A DNA stretch of 64,000 bases from Kluyveromyces lactis (taxonomy: Eukaryota; Ascomycota; Saccharomycetes; Saccharomycetales; Saccharomycetaceae): assembly GCF_000002515.2 (NCBI RefSeq), contig NC_006041.1, positions 1,364,001 through 1,428,000 of the forward strand, in the 5' to 3' direction. A program made the position numbers and the translations under genes. Below, piece by piece: positions 38,940-49,529 of the stretch; the stretch's first letter is position 1, and each line of letters starts with the position of its first letter. Under the pieces are notes generated by a model. The model had not been told where the DNA came from, ran no database searches, and was given only the letters and a program-made list of their open reading frames with translations.

Positions 38940-41900
38940 ATGAAATTTGGTAAACACCTTGAAGGGAGACAGTTAGAACTTCCGGAGTATAATGGACATT
39001 TCATCAATTACAAGGCTCTAAAGAAGTTGATTAAGCAACTATCTGTTCCAGCAGTTTCATCTTATACAAATTCAAATGATTATATGACATTGGATGAAAC
39101 GGATGAGTCGATACGGTACCAAAGTTTACAAGAGAATAAAGCATCTTTCTTCTTCAAATTGGAAAGAGAATTGGAAAAAGTCAACGAGTTCTATCTCGAG
39201 AAGGAAGCTGATCTACGTATGAAGTTCGATCTTCTAAATTCCAGATACTATGAATACAAATCGAAAGGAAAGTTGACTTCGAAGAAATCTATTGCGTATA
39301 GGACTATAAGAGATGGTATTAAGAAGTTTGAAAGAGATTTGGCACAATTAGAACAATTTGTAGAGTTAAACAGAACAGGTTTCTCTAAGGTACTAAAGAA
39401 ATGGGATAAAAGATCGCACTCGCATGCGAAAGATTTTTATCTCGCAACAGTTGTCTCTGTACAGCCAGTTTTTACCAGAAATGAAGTATCCAAATGGAAT
39501 GATGCAGTGTCCTCATTATTAATCGAACTTGACGAACTAAGTGATAATGATGATGTCACTGGACCCAATTTCTATGGACCTGCAGGACAGATTTCCCGGA
39601 CGATATCACGTAACTCAGAAAGTGGTCCCTCAATGTCAAATATCATTGCTCCGAAGCCTGAAACACGTACATCAGTCAGTTCAGATAAATCAACTTTTCT
39701 CATTAACTTCTCACAAGGAGCATCAAGTAATGCACATCATTATTCAACTTCCAGTTCAACAGCTGGTTTGTTTGATATAGAGTTGGAAATTGAATCATGG
39801 TATATGGAAGTGTTGAGCATCAGCAAATTGAAAGATGTTGAACCAAGAAAAACACATATCAGAACTTTCGTCGAAACTAAAGTACAATCCTTTGTAGACT
39901 CACATCTATCTGCTACTCGCATTGATAAAAATCTGGTTATAAGAGACAGCATCACAAAGATTTTCAACTTACTATTGGCTAGCAGCATTGACGATGAATC
40001 CTTAGAAGTGTTCTGGAAATATGGGAATGAATACATTGATCTTACATATAGTGATCCAGATGATGATCTAGTTTTTGCTAGGCATAATATGTTTCACGAA
40101 GCGGCTCTGTGTCCTCATCAACCGCGTACGTTTGTTCTTTTGGCAGCACTTTATCAATATCAAAACTCCATTATACAGCAAGAGGCATTTCGTAAGTTAC
40201 TAAACGCTCAGGACATTCATGGTAGGATGCCACTGCATTATGCCTGTGAACTCGGCAAAACAAATTTCGTGTCTCTATTGATAAACACGGAACTCATAGA
40301 TAATATTGATCTTTTGGATAATACATCTAAAACTCCTTTGGTTCTTTCTATTATTAATAATCACATTGAAGTCACAAAAATACTTATCGCACAAGGTAAC
40401 GTCAATTTATCCCCATCTTTGTGTGAAGGCACTAAGCCGCAATTCCATCCACTTAATGTGGCTTGTTCAAACAAAAATTATGAAGCAGCTAAAGTTATTC
40501 TAGAAAAGGGTGACATAAATTTATCTAGATTAAGAGATTCCCAAGGTTTATGTCCTTTGCATATTGTGGCAAAAATGGGCGGTGGATCAGAATTGATAAA
40601 ACTTTTGGTTTCTTATGGTGCGGATCCAGATGAGATTGATGGGTTCAACAAATGGCCACCAATTTTCTACGCAATTCAAGAAGGACACGCCACCACCGTC
40701 CAAGTATTATTAGAACTAGGTGCAGACGTGTTCATGAAAGATCAACAAAACCTCTCGCAAGTTTTCTATGCATTATGGGAAGGACATCTTTCTGTATTGA
40801 ATGTACTTTTAAGCTATGCTGGAAACCGCAAACGTTATAGCGCCTTCCCAGATAGACCACTCGCTGGAAGTTTGAGACCATCAGATCCCGGGGAACTTTT
40901 TTCTGACGATCAACTGTCCCTGAATGATTCATTAAAGGATATTCCAGATTTCACCTTACCACCACCAATTATCCCTCTAAGAAAGTATGGTCACAATTTT
41001 TTGGAAAGAAAGATTTTTGTAAAACTCTCTTTCAAGCCAGGAAAGGAATCAATCACGCTCAACAAGGACGACGAAATGATGTTATCCTCACCTGGACGCA
41101 TCACTCTTACTTCTAGTGTATCGAATATCATTCCAAGAAATATTATTTTGCCTATTCAAGAAGAGGACGAAAAAGACATTGTATTCCAGATAGATTCCCT
41201 AGATACTTTCGATATCGATATTGAAATATACCCTTCTTTCGGAACAAGACTCATAGCAAAAACATATGCTCTTTCTGATGTTTTCCACAAAGCTTATGAA
41301 AGTACTTGTAACAACCATCATTTAACTTTGCCCTTATTCGACACCAGATTGAGAAATGTTGGTAAATTCGATGTTGACTTTGAAGTAATCTTCCCATACG
41401 GAGGAAAATCTTTGGAAGTCACTAAATATGAAACTTATTGGAAGTCCACAAGTGGTGGTGGAGCTAACAATAATAATACGTCGTTGTCCACATCTTTGCA
41501 ATCCATTGTAACTGCATCATCTTTAAATGGAAAGTATTGTACCATTGGTGTTATACAGTTAAACGATGGTACTTTGATTGCAAGTACTAGTTTAATCTGT
41601 CATGCTGGGGATGTGCCGTTACTATTTAACGATATGAACGCAAAACAGCTAAACAGCATGCTTGATCAGCAGATATCTGATATTCCAGCCAATATAACCT
41701 CCAGGCTAACATTGAAAACTCTTTTGAGAGACAGATATGTCTTATTTGAGGATCTATTAAATAATGTCGACCCACAAATTCAGCTCAACATAAAGGTTTT
41801 GTTCCCAACAGAATCTGAGATACAATCTATACCAATGAAAGTTTCTCCTAGATACAATTTGAATTGTTTCATAGAAACAGTCTTATCTACTACGTTTGAA

Positions 41901-42386
41901 CATGTAAGGAAACTTCGTCAAATGGGATCGACGAGATCAATAGTATTCTCTTCAACAAATCCAAGAGTTTGCTCTATCTTGAATTGGAAGCAACCTAATT
42001 TCCCTGTGTTGTTCGATATGAATGTTATTTCCGAGAATAGTGATGGTGATTTGGTGAAAATTACATCTAATGACCTAGCGTCCATGGCACTCGATACTAA
42101 AGACATTATTTATGGTGACCCAGGTACCATGTCCATAAAGGATGCTGTTATTTTTGCTAACAACAATAACTTGTTGGGAATGATCCTTCCTATAAATTTG
42201 TTGGATATAACCCTACAGTTGGTTGATCAAGTTCTTGGCCATGGTTTATTTTTGATTGGTTCTACCAATGGAACAATCAGTGAACATGAACAACGTGACC
42301 TTGGTATTAATGGTATTCAATATAAGGAAGAATTGGTCATCCATGAAAACTCCGAAACTGCTGATAGGGAAGCCAATTTTATTTAA
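38940..42386 (+). CDS. PHO81: CDK inhibitor Pho81 of the phosphate-starvation pathway
   Basis: 1148 residues (S. cerevisiae 1178). The N-terminal SPX domain (1 to about 200; MKFGKHLEGRQLELPEYN) senses inositol pyrophosphates. Ankyrin repeats cover about 420-640 (DIHGRMPLHYACELGK, DSQGLCPLHIVAKMGG, GFNKWPPIFYAIQEGH). The conserved minimum inhibitory region for Pho80-Pho85 follows, around IPDFTLPPPIIPLRKYGHNF (about 674). The C-terminal third resembles the glycerophosphodiester phosphodiesterase-like domain without the full catalytic set. Convergent with NAS6 and followed by PHB2, as in YGR233C-YGR232W-YGR231C. Confidence 0.97.
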   Translation: MKFGKHLEGRQLELPEYNGHFINYKALKKLIKQLSVPAVSSYTNSNDYMTLDETDESIRYQSLQENKASFFFKLERELEKVNEFYLEKEADLRMKFDLLNSRYYEYKSKGKLTSKKSIAYRTIRDGIKKFERDLAQLEQFVELNRTGFSKVLKKWDKRSHSHAKDFYLATVVSVQPVFTRNEVSKWNDAVSSLLIELDELSDNDDVTGPNFYGPAGQISRTISRNSESGPSMSNIIAPKPETRTSVSSDKSTFLINFSQGASSNAHHYSTSSSTAGLFDIELEIESWYMEVLSISKLKDVEPRKTHIRTFVETKVQSFVDSHLSATRIDKNLVIRDSITKIFNLLLASSIDDESLEVFWKYGNEYIDLTYSDPDDDLVFARHNMFHEAALCPHQPRTFVLLAALYQYQNSIIQQEAFRKLLNAQDIHGRMPLHYACELGKTNFVSLLINTELIDNIDLLDNTSKTPLVLSIINNHIEVTKILIAQGNVNLSPSLCEGTKPQFHPLNVACSNKNYEAAKVILEKGDINLSRLRDSQGLCPLHIVAKMGGGSELIKLLVSYGADPDEIDGFNKWPPIFYAIQEGHATTVQVLLELGADVFMKDQQNLSQVFYALWEGHLSVLNVLLSYAGNRKRYSAFPDRPLAGSLRPSDPGELFSDDQLSLNDSLKDIPDFTLPPPIIPLRKYGHNFLERKIFVKLSFKPGKESITLNKDDEMMLSSPGRITLTSSVSNIIPRNIILPIQEEDEKDIVFQIDSLDTFDIDIEIYPSFGTRLIAKTYALSDVFHKAYESTCNNHHLTLPLFDTRLRNVGKFDVDFEVIFPYGGKSLEVTKYETYWKSTSGGGANNNNTSLSTSLQSIVTASSLNGKYCTIGVIQLNDGTLIASTSLICHAGDVPLLFNDMNAKQLNSMLDQQISDIPANITSRLTLKTLLRDRYVLFEDLLNNVDPQIQLNIKVLFPTESEIQSIPMKVSPRYNLNCFIETVLSTTFEHVRKLRQMGSTRSIVFSSTNPRVCSILNWKQPNFPVLFDMNVISENSDGDLVKITSNDLASMALDTKDIIYGDPGTMSIKDAVIFANNNNLLGMILPINLLDITLQLVDQVLGHGLFLIGSTNGTISEHEQRDLGINGIQYKEELVIHENSETADREANFI

Positions 42387-42501
42387 TCTTGCATTTTGTT
42401 TTTTTAGAATCTTCTACACATCAATCGTTATAAGCTCAATTTAATGACTGTTTCAGGTATATAAGCATACATTAACTACCAGCCCCTTCGAATTGGATAA
42501 A

Positions 42502-43194
42502 TCATTCAACCTTTGACAAAAAGTAATCCTTCACTTTTGCGTCAACACAGATTTTATCTATGGACAAGTCATCGTTGTCGGTTTCTCCTTCCCATAATGC
42601 ATGATACTTGTTGACCAACGTGACAGCAACATCGCCGTGACCTTCTGCCAAAGCATGGAACAAAGGAGACCATCCGTTTTTATCCTTTATATTAACAGGA
42701 GAGTTTTTATCGCATAATATCGACACAATTCCCACTGAACCGGAAGCTGCAGCTCTATGCAAAGGCAATTGACCAAGGCCATCTTTAATTCTCACTGAAG
42801 CTCCTCTTTCCACTAAAAGTTGAACCACATTTAAATGCTTCTTAGAGCAAGCTAAATGTAAAGCAGTGATCCCATTATTAGCCTGTAGATCAAGGTTTGG
42901 TTCAACAGTATGATTAAGTAACTTTTCAAGAATAGTAACGCTACCGATAGAACTAGCAATGTGTACCGGAGACCAACCAGATTCATCCAAAATAGTGTCC
43001 AAATCAATTTTCTTCATATAGGACAACAATATATCAATTATGTTGTCTTGCTGGAATGATACTGCCCAGTGCAAAGGATATCGGCCATCATCATCTTTAA
43101 CCTTCACTGCGCCCGGAAACTCACTTAATATCTGTTGAACCTTTTCGGTATCTCCGTTCATACACGCAGCATGTAACAAAAAGTCAGCACCCAT
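42502..43194 (-). CDS. NAS6: Proteasome assembly chaperone Nas6 (gankyrin)
   Basis: 230 residues (S. cerevisiae 228), made almost wholly of ankyrin repeats: LLHAACMNGDTEKVQQILSE, GRYPLHWAVSFQQDNI, GWSPVHIASSIGS, GITALHLACSKKHLNVV, GQLPLHRAAASGSVGIV and GWSPLFHALAEGHGDVA. Nas6 binds the Rpt3 C-terminal domain and guides assembly of the 19S regulatory particle. A PACE-like AGTGGCAAA lies at 43580-43588 upstream, which would fit Rpn4 control. It is convergent with PHO81 and divergent from PHB2. Confidence 0.95.
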   Translation of the reverse strand: MGADFLLHAACMNGDTEKVQQILSEFPGAVKVKDDDGRYPLHWAVSFQQDNIIDILLSYMKKIDLDTILDESGWSPVHIASSIGSVTILEKLLNHTVEPNLDLQANNGITALHLACSKKHLNVVQLLVERGASVRIKDGLGQLPLHRAAASGSVGIVSILCDKNSPVNIKDKNGWSPLFHALAEGHGDVAVTLVNKYHALWEGETDNDDLSIDKICVDAKVKDYFLSKVE

Positions 43195-43792
43195 AGTTTG
43201 AATTGTTTATTGTGCTTTCAATGTTTTACAAATACACTGATCCCAGGACAGCTCTTGTATGGTTCTGACCAACCAACGCTTGTATGAAATAAGCTGTCTT
43301 TAAGTTGAAACCCTTTTTAAAGGGTTTTTACCTCATATCAAAGAAATAAGAAACGGCAGTGGAAAGACTTGGTACACCTGGACGAAATCTGGGTACACAT
43401 TTGGAAAGCTGACAGGTTTTAAGTACTAAATAGGATACTTATGGGTCTCAGATAACATTCAACTTCCCGGTGCCTGGCTATACCACCATGAGCAGAGGCT
43501 AGAGTGTTGATGTTTTATCACGTGATCCGTGCATTGTGACAAACATATTTTCGGGGATGTCGCCCCTTCTCAGATGTTAAGTGGCAAAGTGAGAAATGAG
43601 CAACTCAGTTCGTTGTTTGAAATTGCTTAAAGGGAAAGGGTTCAAGCAAAGGAACTAGGAGGTTACGACAATCGCAGCAGTAATATTATATATATAACCG
43701 CACATTGCCCTTTTCTGATTGGCTGTAAATTTGAAACAAAAGCTGTGTTTTTACCCCCCGCAAAGTTATTATAATTTAATCAAAAGAACGCA
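43195..43792. promoter_or_regulatory. NAS6-PHB2 divergent promoter
   Basis: About 600 bp. It holds an imperfect dyad AAACCCTTT/AAAGGGTTT near 43308-43327, the E-box ATCACGTGAT (43517-43526), a PACE-like AGTGGCAAA (43580-43588), a TATATATA region near 43688 and an inverted CCAAT box (ATTGG) near 43718. Confidence 0.5.
43517..43526. promoter_or_regulatory. E-box ATCACGTGAT upstream of PHB2
   Basis: A perfect ten-base palindrome, about 270 bp before the PHB2 ATG. Confidence 0.5.
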
Positions 43793-44719
43793 ATGAACAG
43801 ATATCCAGGTGATTTTGGTAAGTTTGCCAGATCTGTACAAAGACAATTGGCTCGTGCACAACAATCAGGTGGTAAATATCCTTCCGGACAGCCTCCTCGT
43901 GGTGCCTTTGGGGCTTTAGGTGGTTTATTTTTGTTGATTGGTGGTGGATTTTTGGCTAACGAAGCTCTTTTCAACGTTGATGGTGGTCACCGTGCCATTG
44001 TTTATTCACGTATCAACGGTGTTCAACCGAGAATTTACCCAGAAGGTACTCATTTTATCATTCCATGGGTTGAAAACCCGGTCGTCTACGATGTGCGTGC
44101 CAAGCCAAGAAATGTATCGTCATTGACCGGTACTAAGGATTTACAGATGGTTAACATCACCTGTAGAGTGCTATCCAGACCTAACGTAGAGAATTTACCA
44201 ATGATTTACCGTACTCTCGGTGTTGATTACGATGAAAGAGTGCTTCCCAGTATCGTGAATGAAGTTTTGAAGGCGGTGGTTGCCCAATTTAATGCTTCTC
44301 AATTGATTACCCAAAGAGAACGTGTCTCTAGATTGATTAGGGAAAACTTGGTGCGTCGTGCTAAGCATTTCAATATCATGTTGGATGATGTCTCCATCAC
44401 TTACATGACTTTCTCTCCGGAATTCACAAACTCTGTTGAAGCCAAACAAATTGCTCAACAAGACGCTCAAAAGGCTGCTTTCGTCGTGGATAAGGCCACT
44501 CAAGAAAAGCAAGGTATGATCGTTAAGGCACAAGGTGAGGCCAAATCTGCTGAATTGATTGGTGAAGCCATCAAGAAAAGTAAAGATTACGTGGAATTGA
44601 AGAGATTAGATACTGCTAGAGAAATTGCTTCTATCTTATCCAGATCTCCAAACAAGGTTATTCTAGATAATGAAGCTCTTCTATTGAATACAGTGACCGA
44701 TTCTAGATCAAAGAACTAG
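43793..44719 (+). CDS. PHB2: Prohibitin 2, mitochondrial inner membrane
   Basis: 308 residues. Phb1 and Phb2 form large rings in the inner membrane that stabilise new membrane proteins and scaffold m-AAA protease. The N-terminal matrix part is basic and short, a single membrane anchor follows (GGLFLLIGGGFLANEALFNV, about 43-62), and then the SPFH domain with VDGGHRAIVYSRINGVQ, VYDVRAKPRNVSSLTGTKDL and FNASQLITQRERVSRLIRE. The C-terminal coiled coil (about 220-290) is rich in Ala/Glu/Lys. It is clearly Phb2 rather than Phb1 from its longer N-terminus and from its place beside NAS6 and SPO12/BNS1. Confidence 0.97.
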   Translation: MNRYPGDFGKFARSVQRQLARAQQSGGKYPSGQPPRGAFGALGGLFLLIGGGFLANEALFNVDGGHRAIVYSRINGVQPRIYPEGTHFIIPWVENPVVYDVRAKPRNVSSLTGTKDLQMVNITCRVLSRPNVENLPMIYRTLGVDYDERVLPSIVNEVLKAVVAQFNASQLITQRERVSRLIRENLVRRAKHFNIMLDDVSITYMTFSPEFTNSVEAKQIAQQDAQKAAFVVDKATQEKQGMIVKAQGEAKSAELIGEAIKKSKDYVELKRLDTAREIASILSRSPNKVILDNEALLLNTVTDSRSKN

Positions 44720-45121
44720 AGGAGCAAAACTGAAACAATAAATTAACACCAATTCTTCACATTCAACGAGTTAGGTATCTTATTTATCTCGTATGTATCT
44801 TGTTTATAGTAAAAGTCAAAATTCAAAACAATATGACGACGAGTTGTAATCCCTATGTAAAAATCCAAACAGAGATGTTTTCAGAATATATGTTAAAAAC
44901 TGGGGGATATACAAAGGAGCAATCATTGTGTTTCATATAGATGTCGTGCACATTTCATGTCTAGGTTTATGATGCAAAAGTTGATATAAGTTGAGGCAAG
45001 TTTCGGACCTGCCTGACTTGAAGTAAATATGTTTAAAATAGCGTCTTAAGAGCAAAGTATCTCAAGGAATGTAGTCGCAGAAGAGTATAGGGAGGAGTGG
45101 GTATCTTGGATCATGTTAAAT
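44720..45121. other. PHB2-SPO12 convergent 3' region
   Basis: About 400 bp between two convergent genes. I see no gene, repeat or clear signal. Confidence 0.5.
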
Positions 45122-45379
45122 TTAAAACTCTTCTGCTAATTGCTTCGACTGGAAATTCAACTTGGTAGGATTGCTCTTTGCCTGGAACAACTTCGATCTG
45201 TGATCGTTCAACTTCTGGGAACATGGAGAGAGCAAATCATCGGTAGGAGAAGCAAACTTGTTCTTCATTTCTGAAAGCTGGTGTGGTGATGGTTTCTTAA
45301 ACATGGCCTTGTGCAAACTTGTACTCGCAGTTTGAGAATCCTGTTTCTGATGTAATGGTTGAAATTGGCCGGCAGTCAT
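45122..45379 (-). CDS. SPO12: Mitotic-exit regulator Spo12/Bns1
   Basis: 85 residues, short for Spo12 (173 in S. cerevisiae) and closer to Bns1 (137). The family core is visible at residues about 40-65: KFASPTDDLLSPCSQKLNDH followed by RSKLF, which includes the conserved SPTDDLLSPCSxKL phospho-motif. Spo12 and Bns1 act in the FEAR network that releases Cdc14 in early anaphase. It is the single pre-WGD counterpart of YHR152W and YGR230W, placed between PHB2 and SMI1 as BNS1 is. Confidence 0.88.
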   Translation of the reverse strand: MTAGQFQPLHQKQDSQTASTSLHKAMFKKPSPHQLSEMKNKFASPTDDLLSPCSQKLNDHRSKLFQAKSNPTKLNFQSKQLAEEF

Positions 45380-45983
45380 TATTCTTTGAGCTACTTTGAA
45401 CTAGGCTTGTATCTGTTTGATCTTATTTAGTACCTGGCTCCTGAATAGCAGTTTTATAGGTTGTCGTGATGAACACTGTAATGTGGTTTCTACACATGTA
45501 GCATTGCATTTCTATGACTTTATATCACTATTTCAATGTTTACGTTTCTCCTAATTGGGAAATCTAAGTAGTGTATTCTTTGTGTCGGTCACATGACAGT
45601 TTTGAGTCACGTGAACATTGGAAAATGTATACCGTAATTTAATCATTAAGAACTACCTGTTGTTCAATGAATCTAGGATACTTTTCTAGGTATATTGTGG
45701 TTCCTCACCGAATCCCGAATCCAAGTGTTGTCACCTTCCCCATTTCTATCCACATGATAGTCACGTTTATCTACCGTTTTCGGAAATTCTCTATTTAGAA
45801 TCGAAAAAAATCGTGTCGAAACCTTGGAAAAGTACAGAATACAAAGAGATCTGTCTAATGATCGAAGCATATGTCCTCAGGTAAGTGTTTACGCGAGATC
45901 AATAAAGTTCAGAAGCAAATTAGTAGGATTTACTAGGAATTGACATAGTATCTTAGTGTTTTAAGTGAGAAAATCTGATTAAT
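45380..45983. other. SPO12-SMI1 divergent intergenic region
   Basis: About 600 bp with CACGTG at 45608-45613 and a nearby TCACATGAC half-match (near 45590). A 65-codon frame at 45673-45870 has no support. Confidence 0.5.
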
Positions 45984-47591
45984 ATGCAAGCTTTTAAGAA
46001 GAAATTACAGCAATTAGTGTATTCTTTTAGTACCGAAGATCGGTATGCGGATTACGATGAAGAAGCTGCCAATCCAGATGTTGCTGCTGGAGTAGAACGG
46101 TCGATAACTGAATCTAACCATGGTTCCCAAATCCAATTGGCGGATTATGTGGATGGGTCGAACCCCAGTGGCAACGAGGGTATCAATGAAGCACTTTTGG
46201 CATGGAGACATATCGATAATTGGACGTCACAACATAATCCTGATTTGGCAGCAACGTTGAGTGACCCATGCACAAGACACGACATCAACAATGCTGAGAA
46301 GGATTTAGATATTATTTTCCCCGCTTCAGTAAGGGCATCTCTAAGGTTGCATGATGGTCAAGAAGATCTAGTGTCGATGACAGGCACTGGGGGTTTGTTC
46401 TTTGGGCTACAGTTGATGGGACTAGATGAAATCGTTCAAATGACAAGAACGTGGAGAAATGTGGCTGAAAATTTGGAACGTAAGAACCATGAGTTACAAA
46501 TTAAGATGGATAAACATCAAGAGCTGAATGGCACCACTGTTGATTTGCCAAACCAACAAAAAGGATACGGTAAATTAGAAAACCAAGATTACAAAGCTAT
46601 GGATCCAAATCTTCAAAGGAATATTTCACAAAACTATAAGAAGCAGTTCAAGCTACCAGATATCCCAGACCAACATTCTGTTCCGCCATTGGCCATTCAA
46701 CAAGTCTATGCTAACTCAGGGTGGATTCCATTGGTAACGGATAATGCAGGGAACCACATCGGTATCGATTTGGCACCGGGACCAAAGGGTAAATACGGTC
46801 AAGTTATCCTTTTCGGAAGAGAATTCGATACTAAATTTGTTGTTGCAAGCAATTGGGGTGATTTCTTGTTAAGTTTTGCCAATGATTTAGAACTTGGTAA
46901 TTGGTTATTGATCGATGAAGGTAACGACCAGTTTGCTGGTGAAGGTGAACTTGTGTTTAGAGACAAAAAGAGTAATGGCCCAGTTCGAGATTACTTAGAA
47001 GTTTTGGTAATGAGATCAAGAATGAAGTGGAACTCCTTTACCGAAAGAAAGCTGCCCGAAGAACCTAAAAGAACTGTTTCATCATCTCAAGGGTCTCAAA
47101 ATACTGTAGAACCTGCAGAACAACAGGAAACAGCTTTGACTGTTGATGAAACTTTGGATGAGAAGAACGACACTTCCTTATCTGTAGACAATACTGGCAC
47201 AAAACAGGAAGTTAAGGATCCTGAAACGACAGGTACAAAGACAGGATCTAGCGCTAAAGCGGAAGACAATCTACCAAAGACTTCAAATCCAGATGAAGTG
47301 ATGGCAGATGGTGCTGACACACAGGAGACAAGCAAACACGAACAAAACGAAAGCACTAATGCTGTAGAAAACACCGAAACCAGTCAAGAAGGTGCAGTTG
47401 AAACTTCAGAAAAGCCTGAGGAAAAGCCCAAGAAGCAATCGAAGAAAGCATCCAAGAAAAAGGGTAAGAAGGATGAAAAAAAGGACACTGATAGTAAAAC
47501 AAAAGAGCCAGAAGTGGAGGAAGAAACCGAGTCCCACTTGGCTAATTCGGTTGAGAAGTTAAAGGACGATTTCGAAAACGTAGCTCTTTGA
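45984..47591 (+). CDS. SMI1: Cell-wall and calcineurin-linked regulator Smi1/Knr4
   Basis: 535 residues (S. cerevisiae 505). The N-terminal part contains the founding SUKH (SMI1/KNR4) domain: WRHIDNWTSQHNPDL, DINNAEKDLDIIFPASVRAS, LRLHDGQED, GLFFGLQLMGLDEIV and, further on, WIPLVTDNAGNHIGIDLAPG and FVVASNWGDFL (to about 335). The C-terminal ~170 residues are disordered, rich in Glu, Thr and Lys, with a basic run KKQSKKASKKKGKKDEKK. In S. cerevisiae it works with Slt2/PKC1 signalling and beta-1,3-glucan synthesis. It is convergent with DIE2 as in YGR229C/YGR227W. Confidence 0.96.
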   Translation: MQAFKKKLQQLVYSFSTEDRYADYDEEAANPDVAAGVERSITESNHGSQIQLADYVDGSNPSGNEGINEALLAWRHIDNWTSQHNPDLAATLSDPCTRHDINNAEKDLDIIFPASVRASLRLHDGQEDLVSMTGTGGLFFGLQLMGLDEIVQMTRTWRNVAENLERKNHELQIKMDKHQELNGTTVDLPNQQKGYGKLENQDYKAMDPNLQRNISQNYKKQFKLPDIPDQHSVPPLAIQQVYANSGWIPLVTDNAGNHIGIDLAPGPKGKYGQVILFGREFDTKFVVASNWGDFLLSFANDLELGNWLLIDEGNDQFAGEGELVFRDKKSNGPVRDYLEVLVMRSRMKWNSFTERKLPEEPKRTVSSSQGSQNTVEPAEQQETALTVDETLDEKNDTSLSVDNTGTKQEVKDPETTGTKTGSSAKAEDNLPKTSNPDEVMADGADTQETSKHEQNESTNAVENTETSQEGAVETSEKPEEKPKKQSKKASKKKGKKDEKKDTDSKTKEPEVEEETESHLANSVEKLKDDFENVAL

Positions 47592-47758
47592 TCTCTTAAC
47601 AAGACTAATGTCCCAAATCTTCAATTTCATACCTTCCAAAATATATTCCACAATTTTCTAAGATGGTGTTATTTTCTCAATATAAATCGGATATTATTAA
47701 CTAGTAGTAATGGTAAAATTATGTCCAATTAGATGTTCTATATATTCTGTTTATGTCT

Positions 47759-49360
47759 TTACCAAATGATATGCTGTACAGTAGTTTCAGATTCCCATTT
47801 TATATCAAATCTCTTGAAAATAATATACGTGATCAAATTAATTATCATAAACCATGCACATTCAGACAAGTGTCTTTTCGTTCCAGTCACCTTACCTATT
47901 GGATTACCCCAGAATGGTTCAGGTGCCATTGTGATGAAAAGCCTCCAAAATATAAATGGCAAGATGTAGTATCGAGGTTCAAACAAGGGAGAAGGAACCA
48001 CCGTCATAAATGTGCACATAATCAAGGCAGTCCACGAAATATGTGTCAATTGAATTGGTAAATCGATTGGGTTTTTAATTTCAATAGGCAATATAGGGTG
48101 GAATATCATCGTGCTAGGTCTCATTACTTCAAGGTAGACATACGCGGAGAAATGATAAATTGGAGCCATCACACAATACTTGAACAAACTACTTCTTCCG
48201 ATCAGTTTTTTGAATAGGTAAAAGGTGATATGACGATTATCAGCTAGAAGGAATGGATGTACCACTGTGAAGTACCGTATTATCAACATAATCCCCAATA
48301 ACTCCAATAGATACTTTACAGGGTTCATGACAAACCTGATCAAGTACGATAGAGTGACTTGCTTTGAAAACCATACCGGTACGCTAAAGAAAGCAATAAA
48401 CATCAAGCAATAGAAAAATTGTACGATGTGCAATCCTGCAACATGGTTACTTTTATCGCCTAATGTAATTGATCGATTGTATAATAAAAATGCAAGGAAT
48501 AAACCAAAGTTGATGGCATAGGGAAGTACCAAAGATTTGAAGTTTTCCAGTGTATGAAGCACAAGCTTCAAATAATTGTTGAAATTCAACGTATTGAAGT
48601 TTTTCTCAATCATAGCACGACGTTCCACAACAAGAATCATAATTAAAACGTTCCATACAATATTAGTCTGTCTAAAGAGGCAACTGATCAATCCACACAG
48701 GGCGCTCATCCAAATGCTAGCTGTTTCTCCGAACGGTAACACCAATGCCAAGTTCAATGACTCGACGATGAAAATGGTAGACCATATATCCGTATAATAC
48801 AAAAAGTAATAACTAGCCATCAAAGGGAAACACATTAATGTTACAGGCCAGAACCCCAATGCATTGAATAAATATAGCGGGCGTAATACCACCCAAGGCC
48901 ATACAATTACACCCCCAATAAGATTCGTCAAGCGTAGCACAGTTAATGTAGACCAATTAGTTATAAATCTGGTCGCATGATATTGCAGCCATCCCAACAA
49001 ATATAGGCCTGGAGGAGTAGTGATTTTCCCATTCCAAGAGTACCATTTTCCTCTAAGATATCTTAACGTTTGGTCAACATGGAACTTCTCATCAATGAAC
49101 ACATAAGGAAGTCCAGTAGTGTTCAATGTATATGCCAAATAACAGAATAGTGCAGTTGCGATGGGCCAAATTATTACGTTCGCATAAATCCCAACCACTA
49201 CTTCTCTCTCCACATCCCTGGAAAACTCCACTACCACAGCATTCTTCTCTTCAGTTTCTGATACGCTCATTATGGCAGCGTCACTCGGGTATCGTTTGCT
49301 AGCTGTTGGACAAGAATATTTCCCAACTGTTTCTCCATCTTGTATTTGTGATGATATCAT
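47759..49360 (-). CDS. DIE2: ER alpha-1,2-glucosyltransferase Alg10/Die2
   Basis: 533 residues from the first ATG. A second in-frame ATG at 49270 ([11 protein letters not shown]) would give 503 and also fits the S. cerevisiae length (525). Alg10 adds the last glucose to the dolichol-linked oligosaccharide in the ER lumen. It is a multi-span membrane protein. Landmarks shared with recalled Die2 are [20 protein letters not shown] (lumenal acidic motif), [68 protein letters not shown] and the C-terminal HIIW. It is divergent from MTC6 with a short shared promoter. Confidence 0.95.
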   Translation of the reverse strand: MISSQIQDGETVGKYSCPTASKRYPSDAAIMSVSETEEKNAVVVEFSRDVEREVVVGIYANVIIWPIATALFCYLAYTLNTTGLPYVFIDEKFHVDQTLRYLRGKWYSWNGKITTPPGLYLLGWLQYHATRFITNWSTLTVLRLTNLIGGVIVWPWVVLRPLYLFNALGFWPVTLMCFPLMASYYFLYYTDIWSTIFIVESLNLALVLPFGETASIWMSALCGLISCLFRQTNIVWNVLIMILVVERRAMIEKNFNTLNFNNYLKLVLHTLENFKSLVLPYAINFGLFLAFLLYNRSITLGDKSNHVAGLHIVQFFYCLMFIAFFSVPVWFSKQVTLSYLIRFVMNPVKYLLELLGIMLIIRYFTVVHPFLLADNRHITFYLFKKLIGRSSLFKYCVMAPIYHFSAYVYLEVMRPSTMIFHPILPIEIKNPIDLPIQLTHISWTALIMCTFMTVVPSPLFEPRYYILPFIFWRLFITMAPEPFWGNPIGKVTGTKRHLSECAWFMIINLITYIIFKRFDIKWESETTVQHIIW

Positions 49361-49529
49361 ACTGAGTTTAAAGGTTTTTTCTTCGTAACTTGTATAATTC
49401 TTTTCACTTTTAGATATCAACGGAATCGCTCAGACAGAGGACAGAGAGTTCAGTGTCAAATAATCCTGCACTCCACTCCAGGGTCCATATATGCGATCTA
49501 GGATAGTATTATATGGATTGTCGAGATAA